A stretch of DNA of 7,930 bases, from the NCBI GenBank assembly GCA_964609495.1, contig CAZSTA010000174.1, forward strand, positions 1 through 7,930. The letters are read 5' to 3'. The notes beneath the pieces are model-generated. The model did not search any database, was not told where the DNA came from, and worked only from the letters and a program-made list of their open reading frames with translations. The DNA is from CAZSTA01 sp964609495 [NCBI: uncultured bacterium]. GTDB lineage: Bacteria > CAZSTA01. Of the stretch, positions 1 to 6,907 are shown piece after piece. Each line of letters opens with the position of its first letter. The first letter of the stretch is position 1. Made by a program: the position numbers and the translations under genes.

Positions 1-657
1 CCAAAATAGGGGGAGAAGCCAGCTAAGACACCCCAATATCAAGATAATAGATGAAACGATGAATTTCCTCGGAGATCTGGGAGGAAGCCCCAGGGAAACA
101 AGCCAGAGGGGAAAGAAGAATAGAAGCAAGTTCTGACGAAAGCCTCCCGCCAATCCCAAGGCCAGCGAGGCAAGATATATATACCTTTTCTCTCCCTGCC
201 AAACCAGATAACAGAGATATACTATGATAATGCTTCCTAAAGCTTCGCCTATATAAGCCTCAGCAACCTCTCCATAGAACCAAAAGACGTTATTCACCGC
301 GAAGAGGAGCGCGGCCCAAGAACCGACTTCAACACCTGCCATCCGCTTCCCCAGGGAAAAGATGAGGAAAACAGTGATCGAACTAAAAATTATGTTGAGG
401 AGGACAAAACTTGTGTTTGGATTATGAACGATATAATTTATAAGCTGAGCCATCCCTACAAAGATGAGGTAACCGGGAGGATGAGGTTGTTGAGCCTTGA
501 TATCGAATCGTTCTAAAGCTAGAGCAAATTGAACCGAATCCCAACTATATAAGATTCGGCTGATGAAGGGGAGCCTACTTAATATAGTGAATCCCGCAAG
601 ACCCAGCCCTATCCATCCTTCCTTAGATCGTATTGGAGCTTCCGATCGGAATATCAC
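1..657 (-). CDS. GT39-like polytopic membrane glycosyltransferase, N-terminal part, cut by window edge
   Basis: Reading the minus strand from a GTG at 657-655 gives 219 codons without a stop, open at the window edge. An in-frame TAA lies at 663-661 and an AGAGGAGGG Shine-Dalgarno at 674-666, 8 nt from the GTG, so this start is well fixed. The product is very hydrophobic, with about seven or eight membrane segments (near residues 14-33, 62-78, 83-102, 111-127, 139-153, 160-174, 177-191 and 200-218). Family-type motifs are WD at 39-40, QPHPPGY at 57-63, FWFYGEVAEAY at 125-135 and GGFRQN at 171-176. These resemble bacterial GT-C enzymes annotated as GT39 or dolichyl-phosphate-mannose-type glycosyltransferases. 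Such enzymes use a lipid-phosphate sugar donor outside the membrane and have an acidic catalytic residue in the first outer loop; D40 is the candidate. It follows the UDP-glucose dehydrogenase by 100 nt, suggesting envelope glycan synthesis. Donor and acceptor cannot be told, and the C-terminal half is missing. Confidence 0.85.
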   Translation of the reverse strand, partial: MIFRSEAPIRSKEGWIGLGLAGFTILSRLPFISRILYSWDSVQFALALERFDIKAQQPHPPGYLIFVGMAQLINYIVHNPNTSFVLLNIIFSSITVFLIFSLGKRMAGVEVGSWAALLFAVNNVFWFYGEVAEAYIGEALGSIIIVYLCYLVWQGEKRYIYLASLALGLAGGFRQNLLLFFFPLWLVSLGLPPRSPRKFIVSSIILILGCLSWLLPLFW

Positions 658-665
658 ACCTTATT

Positions 666-684
666 CCCTCCTCTGAGAAGAGGG
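666..684 (-). promoter_or_regulatory. Hairpin enclosing the Shine-Dalgarno of the glycosyltransferase gene
   Basis: In the minus-strand transcript CCCTCTTC pairs with GAGGAGGG across a three-base TCA loop. This makes eight pairs, one of them a G-U wobble. The 3' arm is the Shine-Dalgarno sequence of the GTG-start gene at 657. Folding would hide the ribosome-binding site, so translation of the glycosyltransferase could be limited or made conditional. No T-run follows, so it is not an intrinsic terminator. The genome's liking for GAGG/CCTC strings makes chance formation possible. Confidence 0.4.
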
Positions 685-757
685 ATAGTTAGAAAACGGG
701 GAAAAATCTTTAAATAACCCAATTAACTTAGCTAAGGGGAGTAATACTTCCATCTCC

Positions 758-2047
758 TTAACGACCGATCCCTCGATACTCGAAGCCCATCTCCCTCATC
801 TCGGCTGGCTCGAAGATATTGCGACCATCTATTATCACTGGTCTTCTCAACAGCGACTTGATCCTATTAAGATCCAGATGTTTGAACTCCTCCCAATCGG
901 TGATTATAACGAGGGCATCGCTCCTATCAGCTACCTCATAAGGATCTCTGCAGTATAATACTTCGGGCATAATTTGTTTTACTTTCTCCATCGCTTGAGG
1001 GTCATAAGCTTTGATCCGCGCCCCTTCTTCTTGCAAATATCTTATGATATCTATAGCAGGAGAATTGCGTATATCATCGGTATTCGGTTTAAAGGATAGC
1101 CCTAAGATTCCTATCAATTTATCGTTTAAGATCCACAAAGCCTCATTTATCTTGTCGATTAAGCTTTGCTTCTGTCCCTCGTTTATCTGTTGGACAACCC
1201 GCAATAATTGGAAATCGTAGCCGTATTTCTCCGCGATATTTATGAAGGCCGCAACATCCTTAGGAAAGCAAGAACCCCCATATCCCACCCCTGCCTTCAG
1301 AAATTGAGATCTGATTCTCTTATCGTAGCCCATCCCCTCTGCTACCTTGACCACATCTGCACCTACCCGCTCACATATATTGGCAATAGCATTGATAAAG
1401 GATATCTTAGTAGCGAGGAAGGCATTCGAGGCATGTTTGATGATCTCGGCACTTCTAATATCCGTGATTATTATAGGGGCTTTTAAGGGGCGATATAGCT
1501 CCTTCATTATCCCGGCGGCTCGGTCACTCGTCACCCCGATCACGATCCGATCGGGATGCATCGCATCTTGAATCGCCGCTCCCTCACGAAGGAACTCTGG
1601 ATTCGATACCACATCAAATTCCACATTGTGGATATTATAGGCTCGAATAGTTTTAGCTACCCATTCTCCAGTCTCAACTGGAACGGTGCTCTTATCAACT
1701 ATTACTTTATAGCTGTCCATAACCTCCGCGACTTCGCGAGAGACCTTTTCCACGTAGGATAGATCCGCGCCCCCATCCACACGAGGAGGGGTATTCACCG
1801 CGATGAAGATGATATCAGAGCGCTCTACTCCCTCGGCGATGCTCGTGGAGAAGGAGAGCCTGCCCTTATGAACATTACGCTTCACCATCTCCTCAAGTCC
1901 TGGCTCATAGATCGGCATTTCCTCCCTCTTCAACATAGCTATCTTCTCTTCATTATTATCGATGCATATCACCTGATGCCCGATCTCAGCCAAGCATGTG
2001 CCAGTTGTCAAGCCCACATATCCTGTTCCTATTATACATACCTGCAA
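758..2047 (-). CDS. ugd: UDP-glucose 6-dehydrogenase
   Basis: The 429-residue product is a full-length UDP-glucose dehydrogenase. This cytosolic enzyme oxidises UDP-glucose twice with NAD+ to UDP-glucuronate, a precursor for acidic surface polysaccharides and pentose or galacturonate sugars. An N-terminal Rossmann fold carries GTGYVG at 7-12 and the acidic end of the second strand at D30. STVP is at 120-123 and NPEFLREG at 149-156. The central part has K204 and N208 (EIIKHASNAF), then GYGGSCFPKD at 255-264 with catalytic Cys260 and Asp264. A C-terminal UDP-binding domain includes GLSFKPNTDDIRNSP at 316-330. All expected catalytic residues are present. The start codon is TTG, with GAGGTGAT placed 5 nt upstream and an in-frame TGA just before it. 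It begins 15 nt after the HEAT-repeat gene and is surely cotranscribed with it. A GDP-mannose or UDP-ManNAc dehydrogenase is less likely given the overall match to the Ugd motif pattern. Confidence 0.95.
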   Translation of the reverse strand: MQVCIIGTGYVGLTTGTCLAEIGHQVICIDNNEEKIAMLKREEMPIYEPGLEEMVKRNVHKGRLSFSTSIAEGVERSDIIFIAVNTPPRVDGGADLSYVEKVSREVAEVMDSYKVIVDKSTVPVETGEWVAKTIRAYNIHNVEFDVVSNPEFLREGAAIQDAMHPDRIVIGVTSDRAAGIMKELYRPLKAPIIITDIRSAEIIKHASNAFLATKISFINAIANICERVGADVVKVAEGMGYDKRIRSQFLKAGVGYGGSCFPKDVAAFINIAEKYGYDFQLLRVVQQINEGQKQSLIDKINEALWILNDKLIGILGLSFKPNTDDIRNSPAIDIIRYLQEEGARIKAYDPQAMEKVKQIMPEVLYCRDPYEVADRSDALVIITDWEEFKHLDLNRIKSLLRRPVIIDGRNIFEPAEMREMGFEYRGIGR

Positions 2048-2052
2048 ATTAT

Positions 2053-2060
2053 ATCACCTC
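2053..2060 (-). promoter_or_regulatory. Ribosome-binding site fixing the TTG start of ugd
   Basis: On the minus strand GAGGTGAT lies 5 nt before TTG at 2047-2045. The only in-frame codons between an upstream TGA and this TTG are TAT and AAT, so no other start is available upstream, and the GTGYVG motif begins at residue 7. The TTG start is therefore well supported. The site lies entirely in the 15-nt gap after the HEAT gene. Confidence 0.8.
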
Positions 2061-2062
2061 TA

Positions 2063-2866
2063 TCAGATGGCCAACTTCTCTAGAATCTGGAGGGAGAGCT
2101 CCTTTAGCTTTCCAGAGGAACTTTGAGATAACTCCGTAAGCTTCTGTTCAACCTCCCTCGTCCCTATCTGCCCTAAAGCCTCGGCAGCACAGCTTTGCAC
2201 GTGAGCATCATCATCTTGCAGTGCTTCGATGAGAGGGTCGATAGCTCTCTTGACCCTTAACTGTCCCAGGATAGTGGCCGCTTTACCCCTCTTGAACCAA
2301 TTCATATCTTTGAGCGCCAGGATGAGGGCGTCAATAAAATCATTCAGATTTATCTTACTCGATATCTTCTTGGATTTTTCAGGAGCTATCTTTTTTAAAG
2401 CCTCTAAAGCGCTGTAGCGCACGAAGATATCTGCATCATCCAAAGCCCTTCCCAAAGAATAGATAGCCTTCTCAGAGCCGATTCGCTCCAAAGCCGATAT
2501 AACTCTACTTTTGGTCTCGGTACCCTTTGCCTCACGAAGAGTCGAGGTTAGGGATTCAACAGCTCTTTCATCGCCCAATTGCCCTAGAGCATTTATAGCC
2601 CGAACTCGAACTATATGCTCTTTATCCTTCAGAAGAGCGATGAGCGGTTCCACCGCCCTTTTATCCTCCAACTGCCCCAGAGAGGAGGCGGCGTTACTTC
2701 TTACCAAGCTTATCTCATCCCTGAGGGCTTCGATAAGTGGTCCAACAGCATCCATATCTCCCATCTTCCCCAAAGCCTCCGCGGCGATCCATTGGGCTGG
2801 TCCCTTCCCATACTTCAGATCATAGAGCAGTCTCTCCAGCTCCTCTTTCTCTTTCATATTGCTCAA
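2063..2866 (-). CDS. HEAT-repeat (PBS-lyase-like repeat) protein
   Basis: The 267-residue protein is almost wholly built of short two-helix repeats. The recurring pattern is an AAEALGxxGD-type helix followed by RAVEPLIxAL-type helix. Clear units sit near residues 27-48, 55-79, 86-110, 118-141, 149-184, 194-216 and 226-246, with a short N-terminal helix. No signal peptide, membrane segment or catalytic motif is visible, so it is probably a cytosolic protein-binding scaffold. Such repeats also occur in phycobilin lyases, but nothing here points to pigment chemistry. It is the first gene of the unit with ugd and a membrane glycosyltransferase, so a role around envelope-sugar enzymes is conceivable but unproven. 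The start is uncertain. TTG at 2866 is only 2 nt from the AAGGAG at 2874-2869, while ATG at 2857 is 11 nt away and would give 264 residues; I slightly prefer the ATG. Confidence 0.85.
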   Translation of the reverse strand: MSNMKEKEELERLLYDLKYGKGPAQWIAAEALGKMGDMDAVGPLIEALRDEISLVRSNAASSLGQLEDKRAVEPLIALLKDKEHIVRVRAINALGQLGDERAVESLTSTLREAKGTETKSRVISALERIGSEKAIYSLGRALDDADIFVRYSALEALKKIAPEKSKKISSKINLNDFIDALILALKDMNWFKRGKAATILGQLRVKRAIDPLIEALQDDDAHVQSCAAEALGQIGTREVEQKLTELSQSSSGKLKELSLQILEKLAI

Positions 2867-2889
2867 TGCTCCTTTTTCTTATTAACTAT

Positions 2890-2905
2890 GAGAAGTGAAC
2901 TTCTC
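2890..2905. promoter_or_regulatory. Perfect inverted repeat at the start point of the leftward promoter
   Basis: GAGAAGT and ACTTCTC form a perfect dyad around a 2-bp centre. It begins one or two bases after the predicted start of the leftward transcript (about 2906). As DNA it has the size and position of an operator for a dimeric repressor. As RNA it could form a six-pair stem with a UUCA loop at the very 5' end, a known way to protect an mRNA. The sequence does not decide between these, and no known regulator's consensus is recognised. Confidence 0.5.
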
Positions 2906-2912
2906 TGACTTA

Positions 2913-2941
2913 ATTATATCTGAAAAGTTAATCCTTGTCAA
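2913..2941 (-). promoter_or_regulatory. Perfect sigma-70 consensus promoter for the HEAT-ugd-glycosyltransferase unit
   Basis: On the minus strand TTGACA (2941-2936) is followed after exactly 17 nt by TATAAT (2918-2913). Both hexamers match the housekeeping sigma consensus in all positions. The predicted start is about 2906, leaving a 40-50 nt leader before the HEAT gene. A promoter this strong normally needs a repressor or another brake to be controllable, which fits the dyads over its -35 box and start point. Confidence 0.85.
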
Positions 2942-2952
2942 CAGGAGTTAAC
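2927..2952. promoter_or_regulatory. Imperfect dyad centred on the -35 box of the leftward promoter
   Basis: Outer arms GTTAA (2927-2931) and TTAAC (2948-2952) and inner TGT (2936-2938) and ACA (2941-2943) share one centre between 2939 and 2940. Nine of thirteen base pairs are symmetric. The dyad spans the TTGACA box, so a protein bound here would block RNA polymerase. It is a candidate operator, with no recognised regulator. Confidence 0.35.
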
Positions 2953-3007
2953 TACCCCTTGCAGATTCAGGGGGTTTGTAGCTCATCTAAGGCAGAAAAT
3001 AGACTGG

Positions 3008-3036
3008 TTGACAACAGCTCGGGTAAGCTTCATATT
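3008..3036 (+). promoter_or_regulatory. Candidate distal rightward promoter
   Basis: TTGACA (3008-3013), a 17-nt spacer and CATATT (3031-3036, four of six to TATAAT) predict a start near 3043. It reads towards mfd with a leader of about 245 nt. No ORF lies in between, so it would be a second mfd promoter or the promoter of an unseen small RNA. Confidence 0.45.
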
Positions 3037-3039
3037 TAT

Positions 3040-3068
3040 ATATTATTACATACAAAGGAATTTGTCAA
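3040..3068 (-). promoter_or_regulatory. Candidate second leftward promoter facing the distal rightward one
   Basis: On the minus strand TTGACA (3068-3063), a 17-nt spacer and TAATAT (3045-3040, four of six to consensus) predict a start near 3033. A transcript would run through the perfect leftward promoter into the HEAT gene with a leader of about 170 nt. Its -10 box is 3 bp from the -10 box of the opposing promoter at 3008-3036, so the two could not be occupied together. Confidence 0.35.
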
Positions 3069-3111
3069 GTATTTTTTAGTTTCTTAATGAGGGTGTGAGA
3101 AAGAGCAATTC

Positions 3112-3136
3112 CTCCCCTACTCTGAGAGATAGGGAG
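3112..3136 (+). other. Stem-loop in the possible long mfd leader
   Basis: CCCTACTC (3115-3122) pairs with GAG (3126-3128) and TAGGG (3130-3134) around a TGA loop, with one bulged A. Two more pairs (3112-3113 with 3135-3136) can form past a bulged C. The structure lies between the distal promoter at 3008 and the proximal mfd promoter, so only the long transcript would carry it. No T-run follows and no known riboswitch is recognised. Confidence 0.3.
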
Positions 3137-3180
3137 CTCCTTGCCCAATCTTATGATACTTAGAAAAAAGGTAAATTGAC

Positions 3181-3208
3181 TTGCATTTAGAGATAAATTT
3201 GATATAAT
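3181..3208 (+). promoter_or_regulatory. Proximal mfd promoter with extended -10 element
   Basis: A perfect TATAAT at 3203-3208 is preceded by TGA at 3200-3202, which makes an extended -10 element. TTGCAT at 3181-3186, 16 nt upstream, can serve as a weak -35. The better-looking TTGACT at 3176-3181 would need a 21-nt spacer, which is too long. The start is predicted near 3215, giving a leader of about 70 nt before mfd. Confidence 0.7.
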
Positions 3209-3286
3209 TATATTGAGCTACTTCAGTTAGCAAAGATTCATAAATTAAGCAATATCCCCAATCTCCCGAGGGGACTTTTAGGGGCT

Positions 3287-6200
3287 ATGTTGAGCAGAGC
3301 ATTAAAGCTGGGTTCTGAATATGAAGATTTTAGAGAGATAATAAGGACGATCGAAGCTGGAGGGTCCGGCTGGAGTTTAAGCGGATTAGGAGAAGGAGCT
3401 AAGGCTTACTTCCTAGCCGTTTTGTATCTCACTCTCAGGAGACCTCTTTTGATTATCACTTCTAATCAGGAGAAAGCGCTTCAATTATATGATGATCTCT
3501 TGAGCTTCTGGGGAGAGGGGGTATATCTCTTTCCTAGTTGGGAGATATTGCCCTATGAGCCTGCCTCTCCGAGCAATCAACTTGTGGGGGAACGTCTCCT
3601 AGTTCTGGATAAACTTCTCCAACGGGAGAGGGTCTGTGTAGTAGCGACGGTGAAAGCGATATCTCATAAGCTCATTCCGCCCAGGATCTTCGCGGCTAAT
3701 GTTATGCGCTTAAGACAGGGGCAATTAATCCCTCAAGAGGAACTCCTCTCCAAACTGGTATGGCAGGGTTTTAAGAGTTCCCCTATGGTCGAGAATAGAG
3801 GAGAGTTCAGTCATCGCGGGGGGATCATCGATATCTTCCCTAGTTCGGCTTCCCATCCCTGGAGATTGGAATTCTTCGGTGATGAGATCGAATCGATCCG
3901 CCAATTCGAGGTGGCAACCCAAAGATCAATAGATAAAAGCGAAAAGATAACGATTCTGCCCGAGAGAGAAGTATTGATCGCAGGGGGGATCGTAAAGGAG
4001 GCAACTAAGCGAATTACGAGGGCGCTTGAGCAATTCCTGGAAAAGCAGGATAAGAGGAAAGTGGCTTCTCGACACCTAGAGGGGATATTACAATCTGGAG
4101 ATAGAGAAGCTCAGGCTCTTCAACAGATCATCTCCGAACACCTTGTCGGTGCTAGCCAAAGATTGAGGGAGCGAGTCGAGGAGGAAGTAGAGAAATTGTC
4201 TGCAGGTGTCTATTTCAGCGGCATCGAGTCCTATCTTCCCCTCCTCTATCCTGAACTGGAGACCTTCTTCTCCTATCTTCCGAGGGATGTCCTTACCGTC
4301 CTCGATGAGCCTTTGCGGATCGAGGAGAGTAGTAAGATGTGGGAAGAAGACGTGGCTTCCTCCTATATTACCGCTTTAGAAAGAGCGGAGATACTGCCTC
4401 ATTCTACCTCTCCGTATCTCTCGAAAGAGGAGATAATGTCTCAACTGAAGAGCAGGCAACATCTCAATCTCTCTCTTCTCCCTCTTGGTGGCTCTAAGGA
4501 GAAGGAGATAGCTATAAATACCGTCGAAAATTTCTCCGGAAAGTGGGAGGAATTAGTTGTTACTTTAGAGCATTGGCAGCAGGAAGGTTATAGGATCGTG
4601 ATCTTGATCAATACCAGGGGGCAATTGGAGAGAGTAGAGGAATTGTTAGAAGAATGGGAGCTCTTCCCGATTATCTCCTCCGAGCAGGAGGGCGCCCCAG
4701 AACAAGATTTGCAGAACGGTAATGTCTATCTAGTGGAGGGTCGATTAAGCACTGGCTTTCGTCTTCCCGCCCTGAAACTAGCTGTTCTGACGGAAAATGA
4801 GATCTTTAGCCGCCGTAAAACTAGAAGGAAGCGTTGGACATTCACCGATAGTAGTCAGGCGATCAGCAGTTATACCGATCTGAAGGTCAGCGATTATGTA
4901 GTTCACATCAATTATGGCATAGGACAGTATTTAGGGACCCAAACCTTGGATATCGAGGGATCGCTCAGGGATTATATGGCGATTCGCTATGCCGATAAGG
5001 ATCGCCTCTATATCCCCCTCGATCAGGTCGATCTTATTCAGAAGTATATTGGGGTGGAGGGACATACTCCAAGGCTTTCTAATTTAAGCGGAGGAAATTG
5101 GCAACAGATCAAGCAGAGAGCGAAACGGGCAGTAAGAAAGATGGCCAGAGAATTGCTGGAACTATATGCACTTCGAGGATCGCTTCCCGCCTATGCTTTC
5201 TCGACTGATACTCCTTGGCAACATGAGTTGGAAAGTTCCTTCGAGTATGAGGAGACTCCAGATCAACTGCGGGCTACCTCCGAGATCAAGGAGGATATGG
5301 AGGCTTCACGCCCTATGGATCGTCTGGTCTGTGGTGATGTGGGTTATGGCAAGACCGAGGTAGCAGTGAGATCGGCATTTAAAGCAATTCTTGATTCGAA
5401 ACAAGTGGCGATCCTAGTGCCTACCACCATTCTGGCTCAACAGCATCTGAACACCTTCCAGGAAAGATTCTCGCCCTTCCCCATCAGGGTGGAAATGCTG
5501 AGCCGTTTTAAGACCCCTCGAGAGCAAAGAGATATCTTAAAGGATCTCAAGCAGGGAAAGATAGATGTGGTAATCGGCACTCATCGACTTATCCAGAAGG
5601 ATGTAGAATTCCATGACTTGGGATTGGTTATAATAGATGAGGAGCAACGTTTTGGTGTGGTTCATAAGGAGAGGTTAAAGGAGTTAAGAAAAACTGTTGA
5701 TGTCCTTACTATGACTGCGACTCCGATCCCTCGCACCCTTCATATGTCCCTGGCTGGAATCAGGGATATGAGCATAATCAATACCCCTCCTGAGGATAGA
5801 TTGCCGATAGCAACTTTCGTCGTTCCCTTCGATAGGGAGCTCATCACCGAGGCGATCTTAAGGGAGCTCTCGCGAGGGGGGCAGGTCTATTTCGTCCACA
5901 ACCGAGTGCAGAGTATCGCCTCCATGGCGAGCTTCGTCCAGAGGCTTGTCCCTCAAGCTCGCGTGGCTATAGCCCATGGACAGATGAGAGAGAGGGAATT
6001 GGAACATATTATGACTCGTTTCATCGAGGAGGAATACGATATCTTGGTATGCACCACCATAATCGAGTCGGGGTTGGATATCACTAATGTTAATACCATT
6101 ATAGTGGATGGAGCCCATTATCTCGGTCTTGCTCAGTTATATCAACTGCGCGGTCGAGTGGGGAGAGCTAAGCGCCAAGCCTATGTCTATTTCCTCTATC

Positions 6201-6907
6201 CAAGAGGGCGAGCTCTCTCCGAGGTGGCCGAGAAGAGGTTGCAGGCTATAAGAGAGTTCACCGAATTGGGCTCCGGTTTCAAGCTCGCTATGCGAGATCT
6301 GGAGATCAGAGGGGCAGGTAATATTCTGGGAGCGGAACAGCATGGTCATTTGATCGCGGTGGGTTTCGAGATGTATTGTCGTCTCCTCGCTGAGGCGGTT
6401 AAAGAACTAAAAGGTGAGGGAATCGAGATCGAATTTGAGAAGCTTCGTCCTAGCATCGATCTCAAGATTCAAGCTCGTATCCCCGATGACTATATATCCT
6501 CTCCTGAATTGAAGATAGAGGCCTATCGAAAGATGGCTTATGCTGAGAAAGAGGAGGAGATAAAGGACCTCGAGTGGGAGTTGGAGGACCGTTATGGTGC
6601 TCCTCCAACTACTGTGCGGAATCTTCTGAAAGTAATTCTTCTGAGGATATTGGCTAAAAATAAGGGCATTAGATCTTTAAGTAGCGGGCCGCGAGGTATA
6701 GCTATCGAATTAGAGGAGGAGACTCGTTGGAACAAGAAATCTTTAGAGCCACTTCTTCGCCAATATCAAGGGCGCCTTTCCCTCTCAGGACGCGGCACGC
6801 CTCGTCTCCTCCTCAATAACAAGGGTGCTAGCGAGGGCAAATTATTAAGTTGGCTAGAGAAGATATTAAGGACTGTTGAAACTGAGAGGACGATATGGAA
6901 GCCTTGA
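3287..6907 (+). CDS. mfd: Transcription-repair coupling factor Mfd
   Basis: Mfd is a cytosolic ATP-driven translocase that removes RNA polymerase stalled at DNA lesions and brings in UvrA. The 1206 residues are slightly more than the usual 1150-1180 and all parts are present. The UvrB-like N-terminal module has FPSWEILPYEP at 82-92, EFSHRGGIIDIFP at 173-185 and FFGDEIESIRQFE at 196-208. The polymerase-interaction (CarD-like) domain starts near 534 with SDYVVHINYGIGQY. The RecG-like motor has Walker A GDVGYGKT at 683-690 (K689), DEEQ at 784-787, a TATPIPRTL motif and motif VI RGRVGR at 955-960. The translocation motif includes RGAGN at 1008-1012, and the UvrA-masking C-terminal domain covers about 1055-1170. 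ATG at 3287 and TTG at 3290 are both possible starts. AGGGG at 3280-3284 is 2 nt from the ATG but 5 nt from the TTG, so the protein may begin one residue later. It overlaps the next gene by 13 nt. Confidence 0.98.
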   Translation: MLSRALKLGSEYEDFREIIRTIEAGGSGWSLSGLGEGAKAYFLAVLYLTLRRPLLIITSNQEKALQLYDDLLSFWGEGVYLFPSWEILPYEPASPSNQLVGERLLVLDKLLQRERVCVVATVKAISHKLIPPRIFAANVMRLRQGQLIPQEELLSKLVWQGFKSSPMVENRGEFSHRGGIIDIFPSSASHPWRLEFFGDEIESIRQFEVATQRSIDKSEKITILPEREVLIAGGIVKEATKRITRALEQFLEKQDKRKVASRHLEGILQSGDREAQALQQIISEHLVGASQRLRERVEEEVEKLSAGVYFSGIESYLPLLYPELETFFSYLPRDVLTVLDEPLRIEESSKMWEEDVASSYITALERAEILPHSTSPYLSKEEIMSQLKSRQHLNLSLLPLGGSKEKEIAINTVENFSGKWEELVVTLEHWQQEGYRIVILINTRGQLERVEELLEEWELFPIISSEQEGAPEQDLQNGNVYLVEGRLSTGFRLPALKLAVLTENEIFSRRKTRRKRWTFTDSSQAISSYTDLKVSDYVVHINYGIGQYLGTQTLDIEGSLRDYMAIRYADKDRLYIPLDQVDLIQKYIGVEGHTPRLSNLSGGNWQQIKQRAKRAVRKMARELLELYALRGSLPAYAFSTDTPWQHELESSFEYEETPDQLRATSEIKEDMEASRPMDRLVCGDVGYGKTEVAVRSAFKAILDSKQVAILVPTTILAQQHLNTFQERFSPFPIRVEMLSRFKTPREQRDILKDLKQGKIDVVIGTHRLIQKDVEFHDLGLVIIDEEQRFGVVHKERLKELRKTVDVLTMTATPIPRTLHMSLAGIRDMSIINTPPEDRLPIATFVVPFDRELITEAILRELSRGGQVYFVHNRVQSIASMASFVQRLVPQARVAIAHGQMRERELEHIMTRFIEEEYDILVCTTIIESGLDITNVNTIIVDGAHYLGLAQLYQLRGRVGRAKRQAYVYFLYPRGRALSEVAEKRLQAIREFTELGSGFKLAMRDLEIRGAGNILGAEQHGHLIAVGFEMYCRLLAEAVKELKGEGIEIEFEKLRPSIDLKIQARIPDDYISSPELKIEAYRKMAYAEKEEEIKDLEWELEDRYGAPPTTVRNLLKVILLRILAKNKGIRSLSSGPRGIAIELEEETRWNKKSLEPLLRQYQGRLSLSGRGTPRLLLNNKGASEGKLLSWLEKILRTVETERTIWKP

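Larger units (their letters stand above)
2867..3286. other. Divergent intergenic control region
   Basis: This 420-bp gap separates the leftward HEAT-ugd-glycosyltransferase unit from rightward mfd. It is AT-richer than the flanking genes. It contains no convincing ORF or RNA gene, but it does hold four candidate promoters, two dyads and a leader hairpin, listed separately. Exact TTGACA occurs three times in about 130 bp (2936-2941 minus, 3008-3013 plus, 3063-3068 minus). Confidence 0.7.

Noticed and set aside
727-736. CTTAGCTAAG palindrome between ugd and the glycosyltransferase gene
   Set aside because: A lone 10-bp palindrome without a promoter next to it is weak evidence for an operator.
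1208-1486. Plus-strand open frame inside ugd
   Set aside because: It lies opposite a gene with complete catalytic motifs, has no ribosome-binding site and resembles no family; it is an antisense shadow.
2511-2825. Plus-strand open frame inside the HEAT-repeat gene
   Set aside because: Its apparent internal repetition only mirrors the HEAT repeats on the other strand.
2063-2866. Phycobilin lyase (CpcE/CpcF-like) assignment for the HEAT protein
   Set aside because: The repeats are generic and no pigment or phycobiliprotein gene is nearby.
3052-3077. ACAAA/TTTGT hairpin followed by a six-T run, as a terminator
   Set aside because: Only five AT-rich pairs, with six bases between stem and T-run, and no gene upstream on that strand that would need it.
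3076-3108. Ten-codon minus-strand leader peptide starting at TTG after GAGGAA
   Set aside because: The Shine-Dalgarno abuts the start codon and the peptide has no informative composition.
3133-3140. GGAGCTCC palindrome
   Set aside because: Eight base pairs only, and partly inside the leader hairpin; likely chance.
5858-6118. Minus-strand open frame inside mfd
   Set aside because: It is antisense to the conserved helicase core and its composition follows from the mfd codons.
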